The notes beneath the pieces are model-generated. The model was not told where the DNA came from and did no database searches. It saw nothing but the letters and a program-made list of their open reading frames with translations. A stretch of 64,000 bases of DNA from positions 145,940-209,939 of the forward strand of contig NZ_JABUMX010000006.1 of assembly GCF_013327855.1 (NCBI RefSeq), in the 5' to 3' direction. Origin of the DNA: Phyllobacterium pellucidum (GTDB lineage Bacteria > Pseudomonadota > Alphaproteobacteria > Rhizobiales > Rhizobiaceae). Positions 35,112 to 44,457 of this stretch are shown here, in pieces; the stretch's first letter is position 1; each line of letters starts with the position of its first letter. The translations under genes and the position numbers were made by a program.

Positions 35112-36353
35112 ATGTACGAATACGCCGTCGCCTGGGAATGGTTGAATTTCGCCTTCCGCTGGTTGCATGTCATCACCGGTATCGCGTGGATCGGCTCGTC
35201 TTTCTATTTCGTCGCGCTCGATCTTGGCCTGCGTCAGCGTCCCGGGCTTCCGGCCGGGGCCTATGGCGAAGAGTGGCAGGTGCACGGCGGCGGCTTCTAC
35301 CATATCCAGAAATATCTGGTTGCGCCGGCTCAAATGCCCGAGCATCTGACCTGGTTCAAATGGGAATCCTATGCAACCTGGCTGTCGGGCTTCGCGATGC
35401 TTTGCATCGTTTATTATGCCGGAGCCGACCTCTATCTGATCGACCCGCACGTCCTTGACGTATCGCGTCCGGTCGCCATTGCGATTTCGCTCGCCTCGAT
35501 TTTCGGCGGCTGGGTCGTTTACGACACCATCTGCAAGTCACCGCTCGGCCGCAACGACACGCGGCTGATGGTTCTGCTCTATTTCGTTCTGGTCTTCATG
35601 GCCTGGGGCTATACCCACCTCTTCACAGGACGCGCCGCCTTCCTGCATCTAGGCGCCTTCACGGCGACGATCATGTCGGCCAACGTCTTCATGATCATCA
35701 TTCCCAACCAGAAGAAGGTCGTTGCGGACCTGATCGCCGGCAAGACTCCGGATCCGGCGCTGGGCAAACAGGCCAAGCAGCGTTCCACCCACAACAACTA
35801 CCTGACGTTGCCGGTGCTGTTCCTGATGCTGTCGAACCACTATCCGCTGGCATTCGGCACGAAATACAATTGGATGATCGCCTCGCTGGTCTTCCTGATG
35901 GGCGTCACCATCCGCCATTGGTTCAACACACGCCATGCCCGCAAGGGCGAGCCGACCTGGACGTGGCTGGCAACGGCAATTCTCTTCATCATCATCATGT
36001 GGCTCTCCACCGTACCCAAGGTTCTGTCGGGCGAGAGCGCGGAAGAAAAGCTCTCCGCCGTGCAGCAACCATTCGTCAGTGCCGAAGCCTTTCCAAAGGT
36101 TCGTGACACGGTGCTTGGCCGCTGCGCGATGTGCCACGCAAAGGAACCCGGCTGGGAGGGCATCATAACAGCGCCCAAGGGCGTGGTGCTTGAATCGGAC
36201 GGGCAGATCGCCGCCCATGCCCGGGAGATTTATCTGCAAGCCGGCCGCTCGCATGCCATGCCGCCCGCCAATGTCAGCGGTATTACCGACGAGGAACGCA
36301 AGCTCCTCGTCTCCTGGTATGAGAGTGCCGTCAAGGGAGGAACCGTTCAGTGA
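35112..36353 (+). CDS. puuD: Membrane-bound urate oxidase with cytochrome c domain
   Basis: PuuD oxidises urate to 5-hydroxyisourate, passing electrons to a fused c-type cytochrome. The 413-residue product has about eight transmembrane segments with conserved histidines (FRWLHVITGIAWIGSSFYFV, HLTWFKWESYATW) and a C-terminal cytochrome c with GRCAMCHAKEP at Cys338, Cys341 and His342, plus a methionine ligand candidate in HAMPP. Start 35112 has GGGAG upstream. No soluble uricase is present in the window, so this is the urate-oxidising step. The stop overlaps guaD by 4 bp. Confidence 0.94.
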   Translation: MYEYAVAWEWLNFAFRWLHVITGIAWIGSSFYFVALDLGLRQRPGLPAGAYGEEWQVHGGGFYHIQKYLVAPAQMPEHLTWFKWESYATWLSGFAMLCIVYYAGADLYLIDPHVLDVSRPVAIAISLASIFGGWVVYDTICKSPLGRNDTRLMVLLYFVLVFMAWGYTHLFTGRAAFLHLGAFTATIMSANVFMIIIPNQKKVVADLIAGKTPDPALGKQAKQRSTHNNYLTLPVLFLMLSNHYPLAFGTKYNWMIASLVFLMGVTIRHWFNTRHARKGEPTWTWLATAILFIIIMWLSTVPKVLSGESAEEKLSAVQQPFVSAEAFPKVRDTVLGRCAMCHAKEPGWEGIITAPKGVVLESDGQIAAHAREIYLQAGRSHAMPPANVSGITDEERKLLVSWYESAVKGGTVQ

Positions 36354-37702
36354 ACAAGCTCATTTTGCGCGGCCGTGTGCTGACATTCGTCGAGGAGCCC
36401 ACCAGCATCGACGATCAGTCGGCCTATAATTATTTCGAAGATGGCGCGGTCCTGGTCGAGGACGGCAAGATCGTCGATGTCGGCGAATATGCCGCCATCG
36501 CCCCGGTTGCTGCCGATGCCAAGATCGTCGATCACCGCCCCAATCTTATCATGCCGGGCTTCATCGATACCCATCTGCACTTTCCGCAGACGCAGGCGAT
36601 TGCCTCGTACGGCGCGCAGCTGCTCGAATGGCTCAACACCTATATTTTTGTCGAGGAACAGAAATTCTCGTCGACCGCCCACGCGGATTTCATCGCGGGA
36701 CGGTTCATGGACGAATTGCTGCGCAACGGCACGACCTCGGCTGTGGCCTATTGCTCGGTGCACCGCGAAAGCGTCGATGCCTATTTTACGGCAGCCGAAC
36801 AGCGTGGCATGCTGATGATCGGCGGCAAGGTGATGATGGATCGCAATGCGCCCGACGCGCTCCGCGACACGCCGCAGTCGGGCTATGACGATACCAAGGC
36901 GTTGATCGCCAAATGGCATGGACGCGGCCGCGCGCATTATGCCATCAGCCCGCGCTTTGCCATCACCTCGACGCCCCGGCAGATGGAAATGAGCCAGGCC
37001 CTGGTGCGCGAACATCCCGAATGCTACGTGCAGACGCACCTTTCGGAAAACCGCGACGAGATCGCGTTTGCGACCTCGCTCTATCCGTCGGCCAAGGACT
37101 ACACCGATATTTACGCCGGATACTGCCTTCTCGGCGAAAAAATGCTGCTCGGCCATTGCATCTTCCTGTCGGATCGCGAAATTTCCGTGCTCGCCGAGAC
37201 GAAGTCGGTCGCCGTTTTCTGTCCTACCTCAAATCTGTTCCTCGGCAGCGGCCTCTTTGACCGAGACCGCTTCCGTTCGCTCGGCGCACGCATTTCTGTC
37301 GCGACCGATGTCGGCGGCGGTACAAGCTTCTCGATGCTGGAGACGATGAGCGAAGCTTACAAGGTGCTGCACGTGCAGGGCCAGCGGCTGTCGCCATTTG
37401 CGTCCTACTACATGATGACGCTCGGCAATGCCCGCGCGCTCGGTCTCGAAGACCGCATCGGGTCCCTCCGGACCGGAGGCGATGCCGATATCGTCGTTCT
37501 TGACAGCAAGGCGAAGCCTGCGATGGAACTGCGCATGCGCACGGCAACGACGCTTGCCGAAGAGCTCTTCATCCTGCAGACGATGGGCGATGACCGCTCG
37601 GTCGCCGAAGTCTATGTCGCTGGCAAGCCGATGAAGAGCAGGATCGACACGGCCACGCCGCAGGTCAAGGCTCGGGCCTTGCCGGAGCTGCAGACCGCGT
37701 AG
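36350..37702 (+). CDS. guaD: Guanine deaminase
   Basis: GuaD converts guanine to xanthine. The 450-residue product is an amidohydrolase with PGFIDTHLHFPQTQ near residues 69-82 (metal-binding His pair), EWLNTYIFVEEQKF, a central VQTHLSENRDEI and ATDVGGGTSF near residue 321, all characteristic of guanine deaminase. It starts with GTG that overlaps the puuD stop (GTGA), so the two are translationally coupled and feed the same pathway. Confidence 0.94.
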   Translation: MNKLILRGRVLTFVEEPTSIDDQSAYNYFEDGAVLVEDGKIVDVGEYAAIAPVAADAKIVDHRPNLIMPGFIDTHLHFPQTQAIASYGAQLLEWLNTYIFVEEQKFSSTAHADFIAGRFMDELLRNGTTSAVAYCSVHRESVDAYFTAAEQRGMLMIGGKVMMDRNAPDALRDTPQSGYDDTKALIAKWHGRGRAHYAISPRFAITSTPRQMEMSQALVREHPECYVQTHLSENRDEIAFATSLYPSAKDYTDIYAGYCLLGEKMLLGHCIFLSDREISVLAETKSVAVFCPTSNLFLGSGLFDRDRFRSLGARISVATDVGGGTSFSMLETMSEAYKVLHVQGQRLSPFASYYMMTLGNARALGLEDRIGSLRTGGDADIVVLDSKAKPAMELRMRTATTLAEELFILQTMGDDRSVAEVYVAGKPMKSRIDTATPQVKARALPELQTA

Positions 37703-37719
37703 GCAGGTGCGGACGGGCC

Positions 37720-38583
37720 CTATAGTTCGTCCGGTCGGCGTCCGCCCATCGCCTTCGTCAATTCATCCGCTGTGCGGCGTATGACCGGCCCGAGCAGGTT
37801 GAGCTTTTCCTTGGGCAGGCGGACGGCGGGACCCGATACCGAAATCCCGGCAATGGCTTCGCCAAGTTCATTGAATAGCGGCGCAGCGATGCAGCGCATC
37901 CCGAGCGTGTGCTCCTCATCGTCGATCGACCAGCCGCGCGAACGGATGTGCTGGATATCTTTCAAGAGTGCCGGCAGCGTATCGAGCGTATGTGCTGTGA
38001 AGTGCGCGAGCGTCTTGCCTGTGAGCGCCTGGGCAATATCGGTATCCGACCAGGTCGAAAGAATTGCCTTGCCTATTCCCGATGCATGGATCGGCCCGCG
38101 CCGTCCGGGACGGAAGAAAGCCCGCATCGGCGCATGGCTTTCGATCTGCGAGATAAAGACAACGTCGCCTTCATCCTCGATGCCGACATTGGCCGTCTCG
38201 CCGCATTCGTCCATCAGCCGCTTGAGAAAGGGGCGGCTGATTGAACCCAGCTTGCGATAACGCAGAAAAGCGTTGCCGATCTCGAAGGCGCCAACGCCAA
38301 TCGTCCAGTCACCTGATTCCGGATCATGGGTGAGCATGCCGTGATTGGCCAGCGAGGTCAGCAGCCGGTGGACAGTCGATGGCGCCATGCCGGTATGGTC
38401 CGCGAGATCCATCAGGGTCGACCCGTCCGCATCCGCGATGAGCTTGAGTAAGTGCAAGCTTCGATCCAAGACCTGAACGGAAGACGGCGCCGCGTTCTCA
38501 TTCGCCTTGCGCCCCCGTTTCCCCTTTAATGACGTGCCCTGCAAAGCCATGCTCGCTGCGTGTCCCGTTTCGTGTGCCCTCAT
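37720..38583 (-). CDS. IclR-family regulator of glyoxylate metabolism
   Basis: The 287-residue protein has an IclR helix-turn-helix (VLDRSLHLLKLIADADGSTL, MAPSTVHRLLTSLANHGML) and an IclR effector domain (RGPIHASGIGKAILS, GIAGISVSGPAVRLP). It is divergent from gcl, like the glyoxylate-responsive AllR/GclR regulators, so glyoxylate or a related acid may be its ligand. The frame runs to 38640, but that start would lie inside the operator palindrome; 38583 and 38550 are the realistic ATG choices, neither with a clear ribosome binding site. Confidence 0.88.
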   Translation of the reverse strand: MRAHETGHAASMALQGTSLKGKRGRKANENAAPSSVQVLDRSLHLLKLIADADGSTLMDLADHTGMAPSTVHRLLTSLANHGMLTHDPESGDWTIGVGAFEIGNAFLRYRKLGSISRPFLKRLMDECGETANVGIEDEGDVVFISQIESHAPMRAFFRPGRRGPIHASGIGKAILSTWSDTDIAQALTGKTLAHFTAHTLDTLPALLKDIQHIRSRGWSIDDEEHTLGMRCIAAPLFNELGEAIAGISVSGPAVRLPKEKLNLLGPVIRRTADELTKAMGGRRPDEL

Positions 38584-38634
38584 GTGCCATAGCTGCGCGC
38601 AGCCTATTTTACCAGTTTTATTGAAAATCTTTAT

Positions 38635-38660
38635 TTCCATATGATGGAAGTGATTTCCAT
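38635..38660. promoter_or_regulatory. IclR-type operator, three half-sites
   Basis: The region reads TTCCAT-ATG-ATGGAA-GTGAT-TTCCAT. The first two half-sites form a perfect 15-bp palindrome, and the second and third form another with a 5-bp centre. TGGAA/TTCCA arms are typical of IclR-family operators. It lies in the divergent spacer, about 60 bp upstream of gcl. Confidence 0.7.
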
Positions 38661-38719
38661 ATTTTGGTTGTTAAGTGTCAGATATGGATTATGCTCTCAT
38701 TGAATTTGGAGGAATGACA

Positions 38720-40504
38720 ATGACAAAAATGCGTGCCGTCGATGCAGCAGTCCGTATTCTGGAAAAGGAGGGGATCGATTGCGCCTTTGGCGTACCGGGA
38801 GCTGCAATCAATCCGTTCTATTCCGCGCTGAAGGCGCGGGGCACTGTCCGCCACATCCTTGCGCGCCACGTCGAAGGCGCGTCGCACATGGCCGAGGGAT
38901 ACACCCGAGCGGAACATGGCAATATCGGTGTGTGCATCGGCACGTCAGGTCCAGCCGGAACCGACATGATCACCGGCCTCTATTCCGCTTCGGCCGATTC
39001 GATCCCAATTCTGTGCATCACCGGGCAGGCGCCGCGGGCCCGCCTCGACAAAGAGGACTTCCAGGCCGTCGATATTGCCTCGATCGCCAAGCCTGTCACG
39101 AAGTGGGCGGTGACGGTCATGGAGCCAGGCCTCGTTCCTTACGTTTTCCAGAAGGCCTTCCACATCATGCGATCGGGTCGTCCCGGTCCGGTGCTGATCG
39201 ATCTGCCGATCGACGTGCAGCTGGCAGAAATCGAGTTCGATCCCGACACCTACGAACCGCTCGAAGCCTATAAGCCCGCAGCAATGCGGGCGCAGGTCGA
39301 AAAGGCATTGACGATGCTCAACCAGGCCGATCGGCCGCTGATCGTTGCCGGCGGCGGCATTATCAACGCCGACGCTTCCGACCTTCTGGTGGAGTTCGCC
39401 GAGATTGCCGGTGTTCCGGTCATCCCGACGCTGATGGGCTGGGGCACGATCCCGGACGATCATCCACTGATGGCCGGCATGTGCGGCCTGCAGACCTCGC
39501 ATCGTTACGGCAATGCGACCATGCTCGCCTCCGACTTCGTGCTCGGCATCGGCAATCGCTGGGCGAACCGGCATACCGGCAACGTCTCGACCTATACGGA
39601 GGGACGCAAGTTCGTCCATGTCGATATCGAGCCGACCCAGATCGGTCGCGTTTTCTCGCCGGATTTCGGCATCGTTTCCGATGCAGGCAAGGCGCTGAAG
39701 CTGTTTCTCGACGTTGCGACCGAATGGAAAGCGGCAGGAAAGTTGCGTGACTGGTCGGCCTGGGCGGAGGAATGCCGCGGTCGCAAGCGCACCATGCTGC
39801 GCAAGACCCATTTCGACCAGACGCCGCTGAAGCCGCAGCGTGTCTACGAGGAAATGAACAAGGTGTTCGGCCGCGAGACCTGCTACGTGACGACCATCGG
39901 TCTCAGCCAGATCGCCGGCGCCCAGTTCCTGCACGTCTACAAGCCGCGCAATTGGATCAATTGCGGCCAGGCGGGCCCGCTCGGCTGGACCCTTCCGGCA
40001 GCACTCGGCGTGCGTGCGGCCGATCCAGATCGTCCGATCGTTGCGCTCTCCGGCGATTACGATTTTCAGTTCATGATCGAAGAGCTCGCAGTCGGCGCAC
40101 AGCACAAGCTGCCCTATCTGCACGTCGTCGTGAACAATTCCTATCTCGGCCTGATCCGCCAGGCGCAGCGCGGCTTCGACATGGATTTCGAAGTGAGCCT
40201 CGCGTTCGACAATATCAATGCTTCAGGCGATGCCGAGAAGGGTTACGGCGTCGATCATGTCGCGGTCGCCGAAGGTCTCGGCTGCAAGGCGATCCGGGTC
40301 CGCAGCCCCAATCAGTTCGCCGAAGCTTTCCAGGAGGCGCAGGCGCTGATGGACGAGCACCGGGTTCCTGTGGTGATCGAGTTCATCCTCGAACGCGTGA
40401 CCAATGTCGCCATGGGTCCCGATATCAACGCTGTCGTCGAGTTCGAAGACCTCGCCGAGCGCAATGAGGACGTGCCGACTGCGGTTGCCGCCTATCTCGA
40501 CTGA
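38720..40504 (+). CDS. gcl: Glyoxylate carboligase (tartronate-semialdehyde synthase)
   Basis: Gcl joins two glyoxylates to tartronate semialdehyde and CO2 using thiamine diphosphate and FAD. The 594-residue product is nearly colinear with E. coli Gcl, including [15 protein letters not shown] at the start, [34 protein letters not shown] with Val51 in place of the glutamate found in other ThDP enzymes, and [18 protein letters not shown] near the ThDP motif. GGAGGA at 38708-38713 favours the ATG at 38720. It is first in gcl-hyi-glxR. Confidence 0.96.
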   Translation: MTKMRAVDAAVRILEKEGIDCAFGVPGAAINPFYSALKARGTVRHILARHVEGASHMAEGYTRAEHGNIGVCIGTSGPAGTDMITGLYSASADSIPILCITGQAPRARLDKEDFQAVDIASIAKPVTKWAVTVMEPGLVPYVFQKAFHIMRSGRPGPVLIDLPIDVQLAEIEFDPDTYEPLEAYKPAAMRAQVEKALTMLNQADRPLIVAGGGIINADASDLLVEFAEIAGVPVIPTLMGWGTIPDDHPLMAGMCGLQTSHRYGNATMLASDFVLGIGNRWANRHTGNVSTYTEGRKFVHVDIEPTQIGRVFSPDFGIVSDAGKALKLFLDVATEWKAAGKLRDWSAWAEECRGRKRTMLRKTHFDQTPLKPQRVYEEMNKVFGRETCYVTTIGLSQIAGAQFLHVYKPRNWINCGQAGPLGWTLPAALGVRAADPDRPIVALSGDYDFQFMIEELAVGAQHKLPYLHVVVNNSYLGLIRQAQRGFDMDFEVSLAFDNINASGDAEKGYGVDHVAVAEGLGCKAIRVRSPNQFAEAFQEAQALMDEHRVPVVIEFILERVTNVAMGPDINAVVEFEDLAERNEDVPTAVAAYLD

Positions 40505-40535
40505 ACTTGCAATTTCATTTCTTCAGGAGGCATGA

Positions 40536-41351
40536 ATGCCTAGATTTGCCGCCAATCTGACGATGCTTTTCAACGAAGTGCCGTTTCTCGAACGTTTCGC
40601 GCTTGCAAGCGAAGCCGGCTTTGAAGCCGTCGAATACCTCTTTCCCTACGACTATAATGTCGAGGAGCTGAAACAGGTCCTCGCCGATAACAATCTCATC
40701 CAGGTTCTGCATAATCTTCCGGCCGGCAACTGGGCGGCCGGGGAGCGCGGCATTGCCGTTCTCCCGGATCGCATCGACGAGTTCCGCCGGGGTGTTGCGA
40801 CGGCAATCGACTATGCGACGGCGCTAGGCTGCAAGCAGATCAATTGCCTTGCCGGCATCGCTCCGAATGGCCTTTCCGAAGATGCGCTGCGCACCACTTT
40901 CGTGCACAATCTTCGCCTGGCCGCTCAGGAACTCGCGAAATACGATATTCGGCTGCTGATCGAACCGATCAACACCTACGACATTCCGGGGGTCTACCTC
41001 AACACGGTAGAACAGGCGGCCGCAATCATCGAAGAAGTCGGACGCGACAACCTCTTTATCCAATATGACCTCTATCACCAGCAGCGGACGCGCGGCGAAC
41101 TCGTCGCAACGTATGAGCGCTACAAGCAACTGATAGCCCACGTCCAGTTGGCCGACAATCCGGGTCGTCACGAGCCGGGTACCGGAGAGATCAATTATCC
41201 CTTCGTCTTCAAGGCACTCGACGCTGCCGGCTATGACGGCTGGATCGGCTGCGAATACAAACCAAAAACGGAAACGCAACGCGGGCTTGGCTGGCTGAAC
41301 GAAACATCAGCTGCCTACAAGCAGGCGGATATCATCAGGATGAGGAGCTGA
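40536..41351 (+). CDS. hyi: Hydroxypyruvate isomerase
   Basis: Hyi interconverts hydroxypyruvate and tartronate semialdehyde. The 271-residue xylose-isomerase-like barrel matches the family in RFAANLTMLFNEVPFLERFA, VLHNLPAGNWAAGERGIA, LLIEPINTYDIPGVYLN near residue 140 and GRHEPGTGEINYPF near residue 210. A ribosome binding site CAGGAGG precedes it. It is placed between gcl and glxR as in E. coli. Confidence 0.95.
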   Translation: MPRFAANLTMLFNEVPFLERFALASEAGFEAVEYLFPYDYNVEELKQVLADNNLIQVLHNLPAGNWAAGERGIAVLPDRIDEFRRGVATAIDYATALGCKQINCLAGIAPNGLSEDALRTTFVHNLRLAAQELAKYDIRLLIEPINTYDIPGVYLNTVEQAAAIIEEVGRDNLFIQYDLYHQQRTRGELVATYERYKQLIAHVQLADNPGRHEPGTGEINYPFVFKALDAAGYDGWIGCEYKPKTETQRGLGWLNETSAAYKQADIIRMRS

Positions 41352-41355
41352 GTAA

Positions 41356-42240
41356 ATGGCTGACATAGGTTTCATTGGATTGGGTATCATGGGCACGCCG
41401 ATGGCGCGCCACCTGCAGGACGCGGGGCATGTGCTCTACACGTCGAAATTCTTCATCGCCCCGAAGCAGGAACTCATCGACAATGGTCTCAAGATCGTCG
41501 AGAGCCCCAAGGCGCTTGCCGAACAGACTGACATTATCATCCTGATGCTCCCGGACACGCCGGAAGTGAAGGACGTTCTTTTTGGTGAAAACGGCGTCGT
41601 TCTCGGGTTGAAGCCGGGCAAGCTCGTCATCGACATGAGTTCGATCTCGCCGATCGAAACCAAGGAGTTTGCCAAAAAGGTGCGCGAGACGGGCAGCGAA
41701 TACATCGATGCCCCGGTGTCGGGCGGCGAGGTCGGTGCCAAGGGTGCAACGCTCAGCATCATGGCCGGCGGCTCGCAGGAGGCTTTCGACCGCGCGCTGC
41801 CTCTCTTCAAGCTGATGGGCAAGAACATTACGCTGGTCGGGGATTGCGGCGATGGGCAGGTGACCAAGGTTGCCAACCAGATCATCGTTGCCCTGACCAT
41901 CGAGGCGGTTTCGGAAGCGCTGGTCCTTGCCTCCAAGGCGGGGGCAGACCCGGCCCGGGTGCGCGAGGCACTGATGGGCGGTTTTGCCTCGTCGCGTATC
42001 CTCGAAGTGCATGGCGATCGCATGATCAAGCGCACCTTCGATCCGGGTTTCCGTATCTCGCTGCATCAGAAGGACCTCAATCTCGCCCTGCAGAGCGCGA
42101 AAACCCTGGGCGTTTCCCTGCCCAACACGGCGTCGACGCAGGAACTCTTCAACAGTTGCGCGGCCAATGGCGACAGTGGCCTCGACCATTCGGGTCTCGT
42201 TCGAGCGCTCGAGCGCATTGCGAATCACGAGGTCGCCTGA
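41356..42240 (+). CDS. glxR: Tartronate semialdehyde reductase (2-hydroxy-3-oxopropionate reductase)
   Basis: GlxR reduces tartronate semialdehyde to glycerate with NAD(P)H. The 294-residue product has the beta-hydroxyacid dehydrogenase features: IGFIGLGIMGTPMARHL dinucleotide site, the DAPVSGGEVGAKGATLSIMA substrate loop near residue 117, and GQVTKVANQI with the catalytic lysine near residue 171. It starts 4 bp after hyi. The product glycerate needs a kinase that is not in the window. Confidence 0.94.
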   Translation: MADIGFIGLGIMGTPMARHLQDAGHVLYTSKFFIAPKQELIDNGLKIVESPKALAEQTDIIILMLPDTPEVKDVLFGENGVVLGLKPGKLVIDMSSISPIETKEFAKKVRETGSEYIDAPVSGGEVGAKGATLSIMAGGSQEAFDRALPLFKLMGKNITLVGDCGDGQVTKVANQIIVALTIEAVSEALVLASKAGADPARVREALMGGFASSRILEVHGDRMIKRTFDPGFRISLHQKDLNLALQSAKTLGVSLPNTASTQELFNSCAANGDSGLDHSGLVRALERIANHEVA

Positions 42241-42263
42241 GACCTGCATCTTGGGGAGGAGCG

Positions 42264-42292
42264 AGGCTCGCTATCTTTGCGGTAGCGGGCCT
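42264..42292. terminator. Hairpin between convergent glxR and metallo-hydrolase genes
   Basis: AGGCTCGCTA (42264-42273) pairs with TAGCGGGCCT (42283-42292), ten pairs with one T-G. It lies between the two stop codons and could terminate both transcripts, although no long T tract is present. Confidence 0.55.
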
Positions 42293-42297
42293 CTTCG

Positions 42298-43188
42298 CTA
42301 ATCCCACTTTGCGCCGTCGAGGGCGTCTAGCGGTATCTTCAGATAGCGCTTTCCGTTCGATTCCCGCGCCGGCAGTCGGCCGCCATTGATGTTGACCTGC
42401 AGCGCCGCAAGGATCAGTCGCGGCATAGGTAAGGTCTTGTCCCGCGACGTGCGCATCGCGACGAAATCAGCGGCGTCTCGGCATTTGGCTATATGCGTAT
42501 TGCTCGCCTTCTGTGCGGCGACCGTACTTTCCCAAAGTGGTTCGCGTCCCCCTGGTTGATAGTCGTGGCCAACGAAAACACGCGTCTCGTCCGGCAATGC
42601 GAGAATCGCCTGGATCGATTGCCATAATTGTTCGGCGCTGCCCCCTGGAAAATCCGTACGGGCGGTGCCGCTGTCCGGCATGAACATCGTGTCGTGGATA
42701 AAGGCTGCATCGCCGATGACATAGGTGATTGAAGCCAGCGTGTGACCCGGCGAGAACATTACGCGTCCCTCTAGCGCCCCGATGTTGAAGCCTTCGCCCG
42801 CCGCAAACAGCTTGTCCCATTGCGAGCCGTCGGCCGGAAAGTCCGGCCAGTTGTAAAGCTTCTTCCATAGCTCCTGGACCTCGACGACGTGGTCGCCGAT
42901 TGCCGTTGGCGCGCCGGTTTTCGATCGGAGATATTGAGCGGCGGAAAAATGATCGGCATGGGGATGGGTGTCGAGGATCCACGCGACCTTCAGGCTGTAT
43001 CGGTCGATATATTCCAAGATTTGATCGGCATTGAACGTCGCGGTGGAACCTGATTTTTCGTCGAAATCCAGCACCGGGTCGATGATGGCGCAATGCTTCA
43101 TCGACGGATCGCTGACCACATACTGGACTGAACTGGTTCGCTTGTCGAAAAGCGCGTAGACGACCGGTTTCAAGGCGGCCTCTTTCAT
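42298..43188 (-). CDS. ETHE1/BLH-like metallo-beta-lactamase-fold hydrolase
   Basis: The 296-residue protein has the metal-binding motif LDTHPHADHFSAAQYL near residues 73-88, SPGHTLASITYV near 143, GTARTDFPGG near 172 and VFVGHDYQPGG near 207. These match persulfide dioxygenases (ETHE1, BLH), which oxidise glutathione persulfide to sulfite. The protein is longer than ETHE1, with an extra C-terminal region of about 55 residues. No rhodanese or sulfide:quinone reductase gene is adjacent. Start 43188 has GGGGGAA 8 bp upstream. Confidence 0.85.
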   Translation of the reverse strand: MKEAALKPVVYALFDKRTSSVQYVVSDPSMKHCAIIDPVLDFDEKSGSTATFNADQILEYIDRYSLKVAWILDTHPHADHFSAAQYLRSKTGAPTAIGDHVVEVQELWKKLYNWPDFPADGSQWDKLFAAGEGFNIGALEGRVMFSPGHTLASITYVIGDAAFIHDTMFMPDSGTARTDFPGGSAEQLWQSIQAILALPDETRVFVGHDYQPGGREPLWESTVAAQKASNTHIAKCRDAADFVAMRTSRDKTLPMPRLILAALQVNINGGRLPARESNGKRYLKIPLDALDGAKWD

Positions 43189-43379
43189 TATGGCGATTCC
43201 CCCGTGAAAGTGGGACCAAGTGTCTCCGGTTTCGACGCGGAAAGTCAATTACCTCCAAGGGTTGTAGATCGCGAGCGACCCTGTTGCCAAGCACACCTTA
43301 GAAACGCTAACTGATGCCTGCCCGCGGGCGTCTCCCGGCGCAACATCGCTGCCAAACTTCATCTGTAAGGTTCCATTCC

Positions 43380-44297
43380 ATGGCCAATGAAGCCACTCCG
43401 AAAATTCTCTGTGTGGGCGCGCTCACCATGGACACGATCTTCCGGCTGGACCGGCTGCCGCCCGGGCCCGGAAAGTATATTCCCCTGGAGGCGGTCGAAA
43501 TTGCTGCCGGCATGGCATCGAGTGCAGCAGCCAGCATTGCGCGGCTAGGCGGCAGCGTCTCATTGTTCGCCTCGACGGGCGATGACGAGATCGGGCGGCG
43601 CGCCGTCGCCGAACTCACCGCCGAGGGCGTCGATTGCTCGCACGTGCGCAGCGTTGCCGATGCCCGTTCGGCGTTCTCGATATTCGTCGACGCGGCGGGC
43701 GAACGGGTGATCGTTCCCTATTACGATGCAGGATTGCTCCCCGCCCCGAGTGAAATCCCGCCGGTTATCGACGGCACCTTCGACGTTGTGATGACGGATG
43801 TTCGCTGGCCGCTTGCGGCGGCAAAGGTCCTGAAGGCAGCGCGCGAGGCTGAGGTCCATGGTATTCTCGACGCCGACACCGCTTCACTCGAAACGCTGGA
43901 AATGCTGCTGCCGCTCGCCTCGCACATCGTGGCTTCCGAGCCGGCCGCCGAACGGGTGACTGGCGAAAGCGATCCAGAAAAGGCGACCGTTGCGCTGGCC
44001 GCCCTTTATGGCCGCGATGGCGCGTTTGTGTCGGTGACTGCGGGTAACAAAGGCTCGTTCTGGTACGATGAACTTGAAGGGGAGGTGCGTCATATGCCCG
44101 CCTTCGAGGTGGATGTCGTCGATACGCTTGCTGCCGGTGACGTGTTCCACGGCACCTTTGCCTGGGCACTGTCGCGCAATTACCCAATCTATCAGATCAT
44201 GCGCTTTGCCAGTGCCGCGGCTGCAATCAAGTGTTCCCGCTTCGGTGGCAGAAGCGGTGCGCCGACGAAAGCCGAACTCGACGCCTTCTTGACCTAG
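43380..44297 (+). CDS. PfkB/ribokinase-family sugar kinase
   Basis: The 305-residue protein has PfkB signature 1 (AAGMASSAAASIARLGGSVS near residues 42-61) and a signature-2 region VVDTLAAGDVFHGTFAWAL near residue 245. The usual GAGD anion-hole motif reads AAGD, with Ala for the first Gly. The Asp base is kept. The substrate is not clear; its position upstream of a DapA-like aldolase and sugar transporter suggests a sugar or sugar acid. It is divergent from the metallo-hydrolase gene across a 191-bp spacer. Confidence 0.88.
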   Translation: MANEATPKILCVGALTMDTIFRLDRLPPGPGKYIPLEAVEIAAGMASSAAASIARLGGSVSLFASTGDDEIGRRAVAELTAEGVDCSHVRSVADARSAFSIFVDAAGERVIVPYYDAGLLPAPSEIPPVIDGTFDVVMTDVRWPLAAAKVLKAAREAEVHGILDADTASLETLEMLLPLASHIVASEPAAERVTGESDPEKATVALAALYGRDGAFVSVTAGNKGSFWYDELEGEVRHMPAFEVDVVDTLAAGDVFHGTFAWALSRNYPIYQIMRFASAAAAIKCSRFGGRSGAPTKAELDAFLT

Positions 44298-44372
44298 ACG
44301 GGCACATTGGGGACGGGGGCGGACAAATCTACGCAAACGAAGGAAGCGCCAGCCTAATCAGCGCCAATTTCG

Positions 44373-44388
44373 CTGACTAAAAAGTCAG
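44373..44388. promoter_or_regulatory. Perfect palindrome upstream of the -35 box
   Basis: CTGACT-AAAA-AGTCAG is a perfect dyad 10 bp before the candidate -35 element of the DapA-like operon. It could be an operator or the stem of a terminator for the upstream kinase gene, though no T tract follows. Confidence 0.45.
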
Positions 44389-44398
44389 GACAGACACG

Positions 44399-44427
44399 TT
44401 GACTTTCAACTAACATGTTAGTATGTC
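44399..44427 (+). promoter_or_regulatory. Promoter of the DapA-like/GntR/ABC operon with embedded operator
   Basis: TTGACT at 44399-44404 and TATGTC at 44422-44427 are separated by 17 bp. The spacer is almost entirely filled by the perfect 14-bp palindrome ACTAACATGTTAGT (44409-44422), a good size and place for GntR-type repression. The GntR gene is second in the operon. Confidence 0.65.
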
Positions 44428-44457
44428 TCTAGTGAGCAATGAGATTGGGAGAAGCAG

